Source of the DNA: Prosthecomicrobium pneumaticum
Lineage (GTDB): Bacteria > Pseudomonadota > Alphaproteobacteria > Rhizobiales > Kaistiaceae
Assembly (NCBI RefSeq): GCF_014199915.1
Contig: NZ_JACHOO010000007.1
Span: 146,390-210,389, forward strand
Direction: 5' to 3'
Length of the DNA stretch: 64,000 bases
In this document: positions 43,670 to 52,716 of the stretch, one piece after another
Layout: each line of letters begins with the position of its first letter
Position numbering within the stretch: position 1 is the stretch's first letter
Notes under the pieces: generated by a model
What the model was told of the DNA's origin: nothing
Seen by the model: only the letters and a program-made list of their open reading frames with translations
Database searches by the model: none
Translations under genes and position numbers: made by a program

Positions 43670-45001
43670 TCAGAGCTTGCCGTCGTCCTCGAACACTTCG
43701 GTCCAGTCGGCGACGAGGCCGTCGAGCGCCTCCTTGGCCGTGCCCTGGCCGGCGACGACATAGTCGTGGAAGCGCTTCTGCGAGGCCTGCAGCAGCGAGG
43801 CGTAGCTCGGCTCGGCCCAGAAATCCTTCACGATCGCCATCGATTCGAGGAAGGTCTTGGCGTAGGGCTGGCTCGCCGGGAAGGCCGGATCCTCGACCAC
43901 CGCCTTCAGGCAGGAGAAGCCGCCGAGCGACCACCACTTCTTCTGCACGTCGGGGTTGGCGAACCACTTGATATATTTGAGCGCGTCTTCCTGCTTGTCG
44001 GAATAGGAGACGACCGAGATGCCCTGACCGCCGAGCTGGGCGAACTGCTCGCCGTCCGGACCGGCCGGATTGGCGAAGAAGCCGACCTTGTCGCCGCCGA
44101 CCGCCTCGTCCTTCTGCAGGCCGGGCCAGGTGAAGGCGAAGTTCATGTGCATCGCCACCTGACCGGATTTGAAGGCATCGACGCCCTCGCCCATATAGCT
44201 GTTCGACGCGCCCGGCGGCGTGCAGCAGTCATAGAGCGCCTTGTAGAATTCGAGACCCTTCACGGACTTCTCGGAATTGACGAAGCCTTCCATCTCGTAC
44301 GGCTTGTCCGGGTTCTCGTATTTGAAGCCGAACGAATAAAGGACGTCCATCACGCCCATGGTGATGCCTTCCGAGCCGCGCTCGGTATAGATCGAGGCGC
44401 CATAGACCTTCTTGCCGTCGATGTCCCGGTTCTGGAAGAACTCGGCGACCTGCTTCAGCTGGTCGAAGGTCTTGGGGGCGTCGAGATCCCAGCCGTATTT
44501 CTCCTTGAATTCCTTCTGCAGCTCGGGCCGCGAGAACCAGTCCTTGCGGTAGGTCCAACCGACGACATCGCCCATCGCCGGCAGCGCCCAGTAGTTCGGC
44601 GTGTTCTTCGGCCATTCGGAATAGCCGACCACCGTCGCGTCGACGAAGTCGCTCATCTTGATTCCTTCCTTGTCGAAGAAATCGTTGAGCTTGACGTAAT
44701 GGCCGTTCTCGGCCGAGCCGCCGATCCACTGGCTGTCGCCGATGATCAGGTCGCAGAGCTTGCCCTTCGAGTTGAGCTCGTTGAGGAAGCGGTCGGCGTA
44801 ATTGGTCCAGGGCACGAATTCGAACTTCATGCCGATGCCGGTCTGCGCCGTGAAATCCTTCGACAGCTCGACCAGCGCATTGGCCGGGTCCCAGGCGGCC
44901 CAGCAGAGCGTCAGCTCGCTCGCCTTCGCCGCGGTGCCGGAGCCGAGCCCCATCGTCGCCGCGACACCGAGCGCGCCGAAAAGCGCGAACAGCTTCTTCA
45001 T
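43670..45001 (-). CDS. ABC transporter substrate-binding protein (family 1)
   Basis: A 443-residue periplasmic binding protein. The start MKKLFALFGALGVAATMGLG... is a Sec signal peptide cleaved after about AKA (residue 27). The mature part has the family-1 features LTLCWAAWDPANALVELSKDF and LNELNSKGKLCDLIIGDSQWI. Ligand unknown; the Dha genes downstream suggest a polyol or triose. GGAGGG lies about seven bases before the ATG. It is the first gene of the operon. Confidence 0.92.
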   Translation of the reverse strand: MKKLFALFGALGVAATMGLGSGTAAKASELTLCWAAWDPANALVELSKDFTAQTGIGMKFEFVPWTNYADRFLNELNSKGKLCDLIIGDSQWIGGSAENGHYVKLNDFFDKEGIKMSDFVDATVVGYSEWPKNTPNYWALPAMGDVVGWTYRKDWFSRPELQKEFKEKYGWDLDAPKTFDQLKQVAEFFQNRDIDGKKVYGASIYTERGSEGITMGVMDVLYSFGFKYENPDKPYEMEGFVNSEKSVKGLEFYKALYDCCTPPGASNSYMGEGVDAFKSGQVAMHMNFAFTWPGLQKDEAVGGDKVGFFANPAGPDGEQFAQLGGQGISVVSYSDKQEDALKYIKWFANPDVQKKWWSLGGFSCLKAVVEDPAFPASQPYAKTFLESMAIVKDFWAEPSYASLLQASQKRFHDYVVAGQGTAKEALDGLVADWTEVFEDDGKL

Positions 45002-45329
45002 CGATATCCCTCCCTCAACTGCCCGGAGCCCCGCCCCGCGGCACGGCATGCCCAACCGATCGCGCCCGCGGAAAAAGGCGGCGCGGCCATGCCCACCCTC
45101 CTCCGGCGTCATGGCGTGTCAGTTCGTCTGATCGGACGCGCCGGCTCGTCCGGCGTCTGTTTAGTGATTGTGTTTAGTAGATCGCGTTTCGCTAAACAGC
45201 GCAACAAGGATTCTTCAGTGTTTTATGCTGCATTGCGGCAGGATTTTCACTAAACATCGCGCTTGCGAGATAAGGCGCCGCCGGGGCGGTTTCAGCGTCC
45301 GTTAACCATGCCGGGCTTAACTCTCGGGC
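45002..45329. promoter_or_regulatory. divergent regulatory region with four TGTTTAG half-sites
   Basis: This 328-base gap separates the binding-protein operon (minus) from the autotransporter gene (plus) and is locally AT-rich. Half-sites: TGTTTAGTGA (45158-45167), TGTTTAGTAG (45171-45180), CTAAACA (45192-45198) and TCACTAAACA (45247-45256). The first and last are exact reverse complements; the first two are direct repeats 13 bases apart. The pattern suits a DeoR-, GntR- or LacI-type regulator of the transport-Dha operon. Apart from these sites, no gene was seen here. Confidence 0.6.
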
Positions 45330-48300
45330 ATGCTCCCGCTGAGACCGATCGCCCCGCGCCGGCCGGCCCGGCCCGCCCTCGCGGGTCCGTTCCGCCGCTC
45401 TCCGCTCGCCGCCGCGCTGCTCGCATCGAGCGCGCTCGCCGCGGCCGCGGCCGACCGCACGATCGACGGCACGGATGCGCGCATCGACACCGGCACGGTC
45501 GCCTACGGCACGCTGCTCGTCGGCGGCATCGCCGATGCGAGCCTCTCGATCCTCACCTCGGCGACGGTCGACACCGCGACGGCCATTCTCGGCCAGACGG
45601 CCGGCGTCGCGGGGACCGTCTATCTGCGCGGCGGCGGCACCAACTGGACGAACAGCGGCACGCTCACCGCCGGCGACGCGGGCAGCGGCACGGTCGCGGT
45701 CGGCGAAGGCGCGACGCTCGACACCGCCGACACCGTGCTCGGCGCGCAAGCCGGCGCGCGCGGCATGGTCACCGTCTCGGGCGGCGGCACGGTGTGGACC
45801 TCGACCGGCACACTGACGGTCGGCGCGGGCGGCAGCGGCAGCGTCGTGATCGAGTCGGGCGGCGCGGCCGCCCCGTTCGCGATGACGCTCGCCGACGCAC
45901 TCGGCTCGGAGGGCGCCGCGACGGTGACCGGCGGCGGCTCGACGCTCACCGCGACCGGCACGACGACGGTCGGAGCCGCCGGCACCGCCACGCTCGCCGT
46001 CGCCGAGGGCGCATCCGCCGGCCTCGCCGACGTGGTGATCGGCGAGGCTTCGACCGGCAGCGGCGCCGTCTCGGTCGATCGCGGCGGCTCGTCCTGGATC
46101 AGCAGCGGCACGCTCACCATCGGCCGCAACGGCACGGGCCGCTTCGAGATCACCGCCGGCGCGGACGCCGATGTCGCGACGACCGTCCTCGGCGAGGCGG
46201 CGGGGGCGGAAGGCTCCCTCTCCGTCTCCGGCGGCGGCTCGACCTTCACGGCAACCGGCCCCACCACCATCGGTGCCGCCGGCACGGGCAGCGTCACGGT
46301 CGCCTCGGCCGGTGTGGCGACGCTCACGGACGCGACGCTCGGCCTCGATGCCGGCGGCTCGGGCACGCTGACGGTGACCGGTGGCGGCTCGACCGTGACG
46401 AGCACCGGCACGCTGACCGTCGGCGATGCCGGCACGGGCACGATTTCGATCACGGCCGGCGGCGCGGCGGAGACCGCCGATGTCGTCCTCGGCGCCGCCG
46501 CGACGGGCGTGGGCAGCGTCGTCGTCTCCGGCGGCGGCTCGACATTGGCGAGCACCGGCACGCTGACCGTCGGCGGCGCCGGTACCGGCACCTTCACGGT
46601 CGCGGCCGGGGGCACCGCTTCGCTCGCGACGCTCGCAGCCGGCGCCGATGCGGCCGGCGCCGGCACGGTGCGGGTGACCGGCGGCGGTTCGGCGCTCGCC
46701 GTCTCGGGCGCGGCGACGATCGGCGTCGCCGGGGACGGTGCGCTGCAGGTCGACGGTGGCGCCACGGTGGCGGTCGGCGGCACGCTCACCCTCGCGGCGG
46801 AAGCCGGCTCATCGGGCACACTGGCGATCGGCGGCCTCTCGGGCGCGACCGCCCTCTCCGCCGGCAGCCTCGCAGCCGATGCGCTCGTCTTCGGCGCGGG
46901 CGACGGCACGCTCGTCTTCAACCATGCCGAGGACCTCTATGCCTTCGACGTGGCGATCAGCGGCGGCGGCACGATCCGCGCCGAGGGCGGCACCACCCTC
47001 CTGTCCGCCGACAATTCCGGCTTCACCGGCACGACGACGGTCGCCGGCGCCACCCTCCTCCTCGAGGGCACGCTCGGCGGCGACGCGCCGGTCGAGGCCG
47101 GCGGCACGCTCGGCGGCACGAGCGCCGGCGGCGACGCGATCCTCGGCGACGTCACCTTCGAAACCGGCGCCACCTATCGCGTCGTCGCCTCGGAAGGCGG
47201 CATGACGGCGCTCGATGTCGGCGGCCTCGTCACCCTCGCCGATGGCAGCCTGCTCGAAATGGTGCTCGACACGCCGGGCGGCTTCATGGCCGGCGACAGC
47301 TTCGCGATCCTCACCGCGACGGGCGGTGTCACCGGCACCTTCACCCTTGCCGACCCGCGGCTCACCGCCTTTCTGGCGCTCGATCTCGATTCGGACGGCA
47401 GCGCCGTCACGCTCGACGTGGTGCAGGATCGTGCCTTCGTCTCGGCGGCCCGCACGCGCAACCAGATCGCCGTCGCGACCGCCGCCGACACGCTGCCCGT
47501 TGGCGGCGCGCTCCATACCGCGATCCTCAATCTCGCCGACGAGGCCACGGCCCGCACGGCCTTCGACGATCTCTCCGGCGCCGTGCACGGCTCGGTCGCG
47601 GCGATGCTCGCCGAGGATGGCGCGCGGCTCCGCGCCGCGGCGACGGAACGGCTGCGCGCGGCGCGCACCCTGCCGCCGCAAGGGCTCGCGGTCTGGGGTT
47701 CGGTCGACGGCGCGTTCGGGGAACTCGCCGCGGACGGCAATGCCGCCGGCCTGTCGCGGCGCGGCGGCGGCTTCGTCGCCGGTCTCGACGCGCCGCTCGG
47801 CGAGGCGCGCATCGGCGCGCTGCTCGGCTATCGGCGGACCGGCTTCGACGTCTCGGGCGAGAATGCGTCGGGCACCGCCGACACGATCGAGCTCGGCCTC
47901 TATGGCGGCGGCGCGCTCGGGCCGGTCGCGGTCCGGCTCGGCGCGGCCTATGCCCATCATGCCGTCGAGACCGAGCGACGCATCGTCCTCCCCGGCCTCG
48001 CCGAGACGGAGCGGGCGGATTACGGTGCCGACAGCGTCCAGGCCTTCGGCGAGGTCGGCTATGCGATCGCGGCCGGCGCGGTCGCCTTCGAGCCCTTTCT
48101 CGGCCTCGCCGCGGTCTCGGTCTCGACCGACCGCTTCGCGGAGGAAGGCGGCGAGGCGGCGCTGTCCGGCCGCTCTTCGGCCGATCTCCTCTTCTCGACC
48201 GTCGGCGTCCGTGCCGCGGCCGATTTCGCGCTCGGCTCGGTCGAAGGGATGATCGGCTGGCGCCATGCCGCAGGAGACCGGGCGGCGGCGGCCGATCTCG

Positions 48301-48488
48301 CCTTCGCCGGCGGCGGCAGCGCCTTCACGGTGCACGGCGCGCCGGTCGCGGCCGATGCGCTCGTCGCCGATGCGCGGCTCCGCCTCGCGCTCGGCGCCCG
48401 CGCGGCGGCGAGCCTCGGCTATGGCCTGCAGCTCGACGGCGCGGCGCTCGGCCAGTCCCTCGAAGCCCGCTTCACGGTCGATTTCTGA
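45330..48488 (+). CDS. autotransporter with tandem beta-helix repeats
   Basis: A 1052-residue type V secreted protein. An extended signal peptide of about 40 residues ends at ALAAAAA. The passenger has about eight repeats of some 50 residues, residues 75-480, with the consensus VSGGGST..STGTLTVG.AGTGT. These are followed by a single TLLSADNSGFTGTTTVAGATLLLEGTLGG autotransporter-associated repeat (read in parts) and a C-terminal beta-barrel (about 780-1052) ending in VDF with terminal Phe. The passenger is a Gly/Ser/Thr-rich beta-helix, probably an adhesin. No protease motif is seen. Confidence 0.87.
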   Translation: MLPLRPIAPRRPARPALAGPFRRSPLAAALLASSALAAAAADRTIDGTDARIDTGTVAYGTLLVGGIADASLSILTSATVDTATAILGQTAGVAGTVYLRGGGTNWTNSGTLTAGDAGSGTVAVGEGATLDTADTVLGAQAGARGMVTVSGGGTVWTSTGTLTVGAGGSGSVVIESGGAAAPFAMTLADALGSEGAATVTGGGSTLTATGTTTVGAAGTATLAVAEGASAGLADVVIGEASTGSGAVSVDRGGSSWISSGTLTIGRNGTGRFEITAGADADVATTVLGEAAGAEGSLSVSGGGSTFTATGPTTIGAAGTGSVTVASAGVATLTDATLGLDAGGSGTLTVTGGGSTVTSTGTLTVGDAGTGTISITAGGAAETADVVLGAAATGVGSVVVSGGGSTLASTGTLTVGGAGTGTFTVAAGGTASLATLAAGADAAGAGTVRVTGGGSALAVSGAATIGVAGDGALQVDGGATVAVGGTLTLAAEAGSSGTLAIGGLSGATALSAGSLAADALVFGAGDGTLVFNHAEDLYAFDVAISGGGTIRAEGGTTLLSADNSGFTGTTTVAGATLLLEGTLGGDAPVEAGGTLGGTSAGGDAILGDVTFETGATYRVVASEGGMTALDVGGLVTLADGSLLEMVLDTPGGFMAGDSFAILTATGGVTGTFTLADPRLTAFLALDLDSDGSAVTLDVVQDRAFVSAARTRNQIAVATAADTLPVGGALHTAILNLADEATARTAFDDLSGAVHGSVAAMLAEDGARLRAAATERLRAARTLPPQGLAVWGSVDGAFGELAADGNAAGLSRRGGGFVAGLDAPLGEARIGALLGYRRTGFDVSGENASGTADTIELGLYGGGALGPVAVRLGAAYAHHAVETERRIVLPGLAETERADYGADSVQAFGEVGYAIAAGAVAFEPFLGLAAVSVSTDRFAEEGGEAALSGRSSADLLFSTVGVRAAADFALGSVEGMIGWRHAAGDRAAAADLAFAGGGSAFTVHGAPVAADALVADARLRLALGARAAASLGYGLQLDGAALGQSLEARFTVDF

Positions 48489-48496
48489 AGCGAGAA

Positions 48497-48514
48497 GGGG
48501 CGCCGCGGCGCCCC
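48497..48514. terminator. palindromic hairpin between convergent genes
   Basis: GGGGCGCCGCGGCGCCCC is a perfect 18-base palindrome just after the autotransporter stop and before the convergent dehydrogenase stop. No T-tract follows, so termination is uncertain; a bidirectional 3'-end structure is likely. Confidence 0.5.
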
Positions 48515-48539
48515 TCCCGACCGCTGCGGAATGCGCCGG

Positions 48540-49712
48540 TCAGACCTTGGTCCAGACATTGCCGGCCCGCGAGGAGCGGACCGAGGCGTCGATGAACTTC
48601 ATGCCCGCGACGCCGTCGGCGACCGTCGGATAGACGACGTCGGCATCCGGCGCCCGGCCCACGCGCGCCGCGCGGATGGCGCGCGCCGCCTCGGCATAGA
48701 TCGTCGCGAAGCCCTCCAGATAGCCCTCCGGATGGCCGCCCGGCACGCGGGTGACGCGACCGGCGACCGGCAGCGCACCGGCGCCGCCGCGGGTCAGCAG
48801 TTGCTTCGGCTGGCCGAAGGGCGTGAACCACAGATAGTTCGGGTCGGCCTGCGTCCATTCGAGCCCGCCCTTGGTGCCGTAGACGCGCAGCTTGAGGCCG
48901 TTCTCGTTGCCGACCGCGACCTGGCTCGCCCACAGCATGCCCTTCGCGCCGCCCTTCCATTTCGTCAGGATCTGCACGTCGTCGTCGAGCTGCCGGCCCT
49001 CCACGAAGGTGGTGAGCTGCGCCAGCACCTCGTCGAGTTCGAGGCCGCTCACGAAGGCCGCGAGATTATAGGCGTGCGTGCCGATGTCGCCGATCGAGCC
49101 GCCGGCGCCCGAGCGCTTCGGATCGGTCCGCCACTCCGCCTGCTTCGAGCCGGAACGCTCGGCCGGCTCGGTCAGCCAATCCTGCGGATATTCCGCCTGG
49201 ACGAGCCGGATCGTGCCGAGATCGCCGCGCGCCACCATCTCGCGCGCCTGCCGGATCATCGGATAGCCGGTGTAATTGTGGGTGAGCACGAACACCTTGC
49301 CGGTCTTCTCGACCAGCGCGGCGAGCTCCTCGGCCTCGGCCACGGTCGTGGTGATCGGCTTGTCGCAGATCACATGGATGCCCGCCTCGAGGAAGGCCTT
49401 CGCCGCCGGGGCGTGCATGTGGTTGGGCGTGACGATCGCCACCGCCTCGATGCCGTCCTCCCGCGCCGCCTCGGCCTTCGCCATCTCCTCGAACGAGCCA
49501 TAGGCGCGGTCGTCGGCGATGCCGAGTTCCTTCGCCGAGGCCTTGGCACGCGCGGGGTCGGAGGACAGCGCTCCGGCGACCAGTTCGAACTGGTCGTCGA
49601 TGCGCGCCGCGATGCGGTGCACGGCGCCGATGAACGCCCCCTGCCCGCCGCCGACCATGCCGTAGCGGATGCGCGTGCCGCCCGCTTCTTCCTTGCTGGC
49701 TTCGATCGCCAT
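48540..49712 (-). CDS. Gfo/Idh/MocA-family oxidoreductase
   Basis: A 390-residue NAD(P)-dependent dehydrogenase. It has GMVGGGQGAFIGAVHR (Rossmann), VICDKPITTT (the EKP motif reads DKP), and a C-terminal domain starting GSIGDIGTHAYNLAAF. The ATG at 49712 has GGGAG eight bases upstream. Downstream of the isomerase and LacI genes on the same strand, it probably oxidises a cyclic polyol or keto sugar in a pathway induced by the LacI ligand. Confidence 0.88.
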   Translation of the reverse strand: MAIEASKEEAGGTRIRYGMVGGGQGAFIGAVHRIAARIDDQFELVAGALSSDPARAKASAKELGIADDRAYGSFEEMAKAEAAREDGIEAVAIVTPNHMHAPAAKAFLEAGIHVICDKPITTTVAEAEELAALVEKTGKVFVLTHNYTGYPMIRQAREMVARGDLGTIRLVQAEYPQDWLTEPAERSGSKQAEWRTDPKRSGAGGSIGDIGTHAYNLAAFVSGLELDEVLAQLTTFVEGRQLDDDVQILTKWKGGAKGMLWASQVAVGNENGLKLRVYGTKGGLEWTQADPNYLWFTPFGQPKQLLTRGGAGALPVAGRVTRVPGGHPEGYLEGFATIYAEAARAIRAARVGRAPDADVVYPTVADGVAGMKFIDASVRSSRAGNVWTKV

Positions 49713-49781
49713 GTCGTTTCTCCCGTCCGGGTTTCTGTCGTCGTCGAAGGGGCGCTCGGCGCCCCGGCGGCCGCCCCGTCG

Positions 49782-49802
49782 TGCCCGGGCACCGCCCGGG
49801 CA
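49782..49802. repeat. TGCCCGGGC hairpin
   Basis: TGCCCGGGC (49782-49790) and GCCCGGGCA (49794-49802) flank the loop ACC, directly between the dehydrogenase and isomerase genes. It resembles a small REP-like element. Confidence 0.45.
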
Positions 49803-49860
49803 TCCATGTCGTCCCTGCGCCCCGCCGTTCCACCGGGCCGCGTGGGCTCGCCGCGTGGGC

Positions 49861-50916
49861 TCAGCCGATGCCGAGCATCTTCCGGTTCGCCGCGTCGTCC
49901 GTGCCGGCGCCGGCGAAATCGTCGAAGGCGCGCTCGGTGGTGCGGATGATGTGGCTCCGGATGAACTCCGCGCCCTCGCGGGCGCCGTCTTCCGGATGCT
50001 TGAGGGCACATTCCCATTCGAGCACGGCCCAGGAGCCGTAATCATACTGGGTGAGCTTCGAGAAGATCGCGCCGAAATCGACCTGGCCGTCGCCGAGCGA
50101 GCGGAAGCGGCCGGCCCGGTTCACCCAGGACTGGAAGCCGCCATAGACGCCCTGCCGCCCGGTCGGGTTGAACTCGGCGTCCTTGACGTGGAAGGCGCGG
50201 ATCCGCTCGTGATAGATGTCGATATAGTCGAGATAGTCGAGCTGCTGCAGCACGAAGTGCGAGGGATCGTAGAGAAGGTTCGCCCGCGCGTGGTTGCCCG
50301 TCCGCTCGAGGAACATCTCGTAGGTGACGCCGTCGTGCAGGTCCTCGCCCGGATGGATCTCGTAGCAGACGTCGACGCCGTTCTCCTCGGCGTGGTCGAG
50401 GATCGGCGTCCAGCGCTTCGCCAGTTCGTCGAAGGCGGCCTCGACGAGACCGGCCGGCCGCTGCGGCCAGGGATAGATGAACGGCCAGGCGAGCGCGCCG
50501 GAGAAGGTCGCGTGGGCGCCGAGCCCGAGCCGCTTCGAGGCGGTGAGCGCCCGCTTCACCTGGTCGACCGCCCATTCCTGCCGGGCCGCCGGATTGCCCT
50601 TCACCTGCGGCGCCGCGAAGCCGTCGAAGGCGGCGTCATAGGCCGGGTGGACGGCGACGAGCTGCCCCTGCAGATGGGTCGAGAGCTCGGTGATGGCGAG
50701 GCCGTGCGACGCCGCGATGCCCTTCACCTCGTCGCAATAATCCTGCGATTCCGAGGCCTTGACGAGGTCGAACAGGCGCCCGTCCCAGGACGGGATCTGG
50801 ACGCCCTCATAGCCGAGCGATGCCGCCCAGCCGCAGATCGCGTCGAGCGAGTTGAACGGCGCCGCGTCGCCGGCGAACTGGGCGAGGAAGATCGCCGGTC
50901 CCTTGATGGTCTTCAT
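49861..50916 (-). CDS. sugar phosphate isomerase/epimerase (AP-endonuclease-2-like TIM barrel)
   Basis: A 351-residue xylose-isomerase-like TIM-barrel protein. Predicted metal ligands include the Glu in CYEIHPGED, the Asp/His in LLYDPSHFVLQQ, and FHVKDAEF near residue 240. The start MKTIKGPAIFLAQFAGD has no signal peptide. It lies 31 bases after the LacI gene. With the dehydrogenase it forms the catabolic part of the operon; the substrate is unknown, but inosose- or keto-sugar-type pathways use this combination. Confidence 0.87.
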   Translation of the reverse strand: MKTIKGPAIFLAQFAGDAAPFNSLDAICGWAASLGYEGVQIPSWDGRLFDLVKASESQDYCDEVKGIAASHGLAITELSTHLQGQLVAVHPAYDAAFDGFAAPQVKGNPAARQEWAVDQVKRALTASKRLGLGAHATFSGALAWPFIYPWPQRPAGLVEAAFDELAKRWTPILDHAEENGVDVCYEIHPGEDLHDGVTYEMFLERTGNHARANLLYDPSHFVLQQLDYLDYIDIYHERIRAFHVKDAEFNPTGRQGVYGGFQSWVNRAGRFRSLGDGQVDFGAIFSKLTQYDYGSWAVLEWECALKHPEDGAREGAEFIRSHIIRTTERAFDDFAGAGTDDAANRKMLGIG

Positions 50917-50947
50917 GTTTCTCTCCCGTGCTTGTTGTCGGTCGTGG

Positions 50948-51973
50948 TCAGGGAATGTTGTCCCGGACGAAGATGTCGATGTTGATGCGCTCCTGGCCGG
51001 CGACGATCGGCGCCCCCTCCCGCAGCGCGAGCAGCACCCGCGCGGCGCTGCGCGCCATATGGCCGGGGTCCTGCGCGACCACCGCGTCGATCACGCCGCG
51101 CACCAATTGCCGCCGGTTGAAGGCGGTCAGCTCGTGCGCGACGAACACCACGTCGCGCGTCCGCCCCGCCGCCTCGAGCGCGGCGACGACACCGGGATTG
51201 CCGGCGCCGACATTATAGAGCCCGACGAGGTCGGCGTGCTCGCGCAAGAGCGCCCGGGCGAGCGTCTCGACGCGCGCATTCTCGTCCCGCCCCTCGCGCA
51301 CCGGCAGGACTTCGAGGCCCGGATATTCCCGCGCGATCACCTGTTCGAATCCGTATTGCCGCTCGATGTGATCGCGCAGCGCCAGCGACCCGGCGATCAG
51401 CCCGACCTTGCCGGTCCGCCCGCCGAGAAACCGGCCGAGCAGCGTGCCGGCGGTCCGCCCCGCGGCGTAATTGTCGATGCCGACGAAATGCGCCCGCCGT
51501 GTGCCCGGCAGGTCGGAGACGAGGGTGACGACCGGCGTGCCGGAATCGGCGAGCGCATTGATCGCCTCGACCACCGCCGGATGGTCGAGCGCCACCACGG
51601 CGACACCGTCGAGCCCGTCCGGCAGCCTTTCGAGCGCCCCGGCGAGCGCATCGCCGTCGAACACGTCGACATGGGCGACGTCGATCCGCACCCGCTCCTG
51701 CACGAAGCGTTCGCCGGTCGTGCGGATCTCGGCCTCGAGCGCCTTCATGAATTCGTTCGAGCCCTGCGGCAGCAGGATCTGCAGGCGGAAGTCCCGCGCG
51801 CGGGCGAGCCGCGAGGCGAGCCGGTCCGGCTGGTAATTGAGCCGCTCGATCGCCGCCTGGACCCGGTCGATGGTCCGCACATGCACGCCGGCGCGCCCGT
51901 TCAGCACGCGATCGACCGTCGCGAGGCTGACCCCGGCCTCCCTGGCGACGTCCTGCAGCGTCGTCTTCTTCAA
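50948..51973 (-). CDS. LacI-family transcriptional regulator
   Basis: A 341-residue regulator. The HTH is TLQDVAREAGVSLATVDRVLNGRAGV at residues 4-29; the periplasmic-binding-like domain includes FVGIDNYAAGRTAG and GLIAGSLALRDH. The start is TTG at 51973 because GGGAGAGG lies about five bases upstream and the promoter predicted at 51997-52025 would start transcription near 51990, excluding an ATG at 52006. It belongs to the GalR/LacI family of sugar-responsive repressors and probably controls its own operon. Confidence 0.88.
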   Translation of the reverse strand: MKKTTLQDVAREAGVSLATVDRVLNGRAGVHVRTIDRVQAAIERLNYQPDRLASRLARARDFRLQILLPQGSNEFMKALEAEIRTTGERFVQERVRIDVAHVDVFDGDALAGALERLPDGLDGVAVVALDHPAVVEAINALADSGTPVVTLVSDLPGTRRAHFVGIDNYAAGRTAGTLLGRFLGGRTGKVGLIAGSLALRDHIERQYGFEQVIAREYPGLEVLPVREGRDENARVETLARALLREHADLVGLYNVGAGNPGVVAALEAAGRTRDVVFVAHELTAFNRRQLVRGVIDAVVAQDPGHMARSAARVLLALREGAPIVAGQERINIDIFVRDNIP

Positions 51974-51993
51974 CACGGCCTCTCCCTGGCCCT

Positions 51994-52025
51994 GATGGGA
52001 TATCATCGGATTCTGAGGTAGGCAA
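51994..52025 (-). promoter_or_regulatory. promoter and dyad of the LacI operon
   Basis: On the minus strand TTGCCT (-35, 52020-52025) and TATCCC (-10, 51997-52002) are 17 bases apart. The -10 lies inside the inverted repeat GATGGGATATCATC (arms GATG/CATC, 51994-52007). A repressor bound there would block its own transcription. Confidence 0.55.
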
Positions 52026-52212
52026 CTCAGGCCACGGCCATGAGCTGCGCGCAGCGCACCAATCGAGCCGCGGCCGAGAGGTGCGGCGGCGCACCGGACA
52101 TGCGCCCTGCCCACCGGCTGCGCGAGCGGCTTCACGCCGGCGGCAGACCGCCGGGAACGATGGATCCGGAATGGGGAAAAGGCCGCTCGGTCGATATGCC
52201 GGGCCGGTGCCG

Positions 52213-52716
52213 TCAGCGCGCGCGCGTCGGCGGCTCGGCGGGCGCGTCCGCCGCCTCGAGCCGGGCGAGCGCGGCGCGCTCCGCTTCGCTGAGCGGAGCG
52301 GTCGCCGCCGGGGCGCCGCGGCGGCGCATGACGCCGAAGGCGATCGCCGCGCCGAGCAGGAGCGCGCCGATCGGCGTCGCCCAGAGGAGCACGGTGTGCG
52401 CCGAGAGCCGCGGCTTCAGGAGGATGAACTCGCCATAGCGGTCGACGAGGAAATCGCGCACGGCTTCGTCGCTGTCGCCCGCGGCGATCCGCTCGCGCAA
52501 GAGGATGCGCAGGTCGCGGGCGAGCGCGGCGTCGCTCTCGTCGATCGACTGGTTCTGGCAGACGAGGCAGCGCAGCTCTTCGGACAGCGTGCGCGCCCGC
52601 GCCTCCGCGGCGGGATCGGCGAGCTTCTCGTCCGGCTCGACGGCGAACGCCGGCAGCGCGACGAGGCCGGCGAAGAGGAGGGCGAGGAGCCGGCCGGACA
52701 GCGCCCGCATCGTCAT
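52213..52716 (-). CDS. ccmH: cytochrome c maturation protein CcmH
   Basis: A 167-residue thiol-redox protein. After a signal peptide (cleavage about residue 25) it has the LRCLVCQNQSI motif with C50 and C53, then a transmembrane helix about 115-135. It reduces the apocytochrome c CXXCH motif for haem ligation. The ATG at 52716 overlaps the CcmF stop by four bases (ATGA). Last gene of the ccm operon. Confidence 0.93.
   Translation of the reverse strand: MTMRALSGRLLALLFAGLVALPAFAVEPDEKLADPAAEARARTLSEELRCLVCQNQSIDESDAALARDLRILLRERIAAGDSDEAVRDFLVDRYGEFILLKPRLSAHTVLLWATPIGALLLGAAIAFGVMRRRGAPAATAPLSEAERAALARLEAADAPAEPPTRAR

Noticed and set aside
45620..46921. 433-residue minus-strand frame through the autotransporter repeats
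   Set aside because: Pro/Val/Ser-rich translation of the same repeats in antisense; no start site or motif.
49669..50985. 438-residue plus-strand frame opposite the isomerase gene
   Set aside because: It is antisense to the TIM-barrel gene, whose motifs and start are clear.
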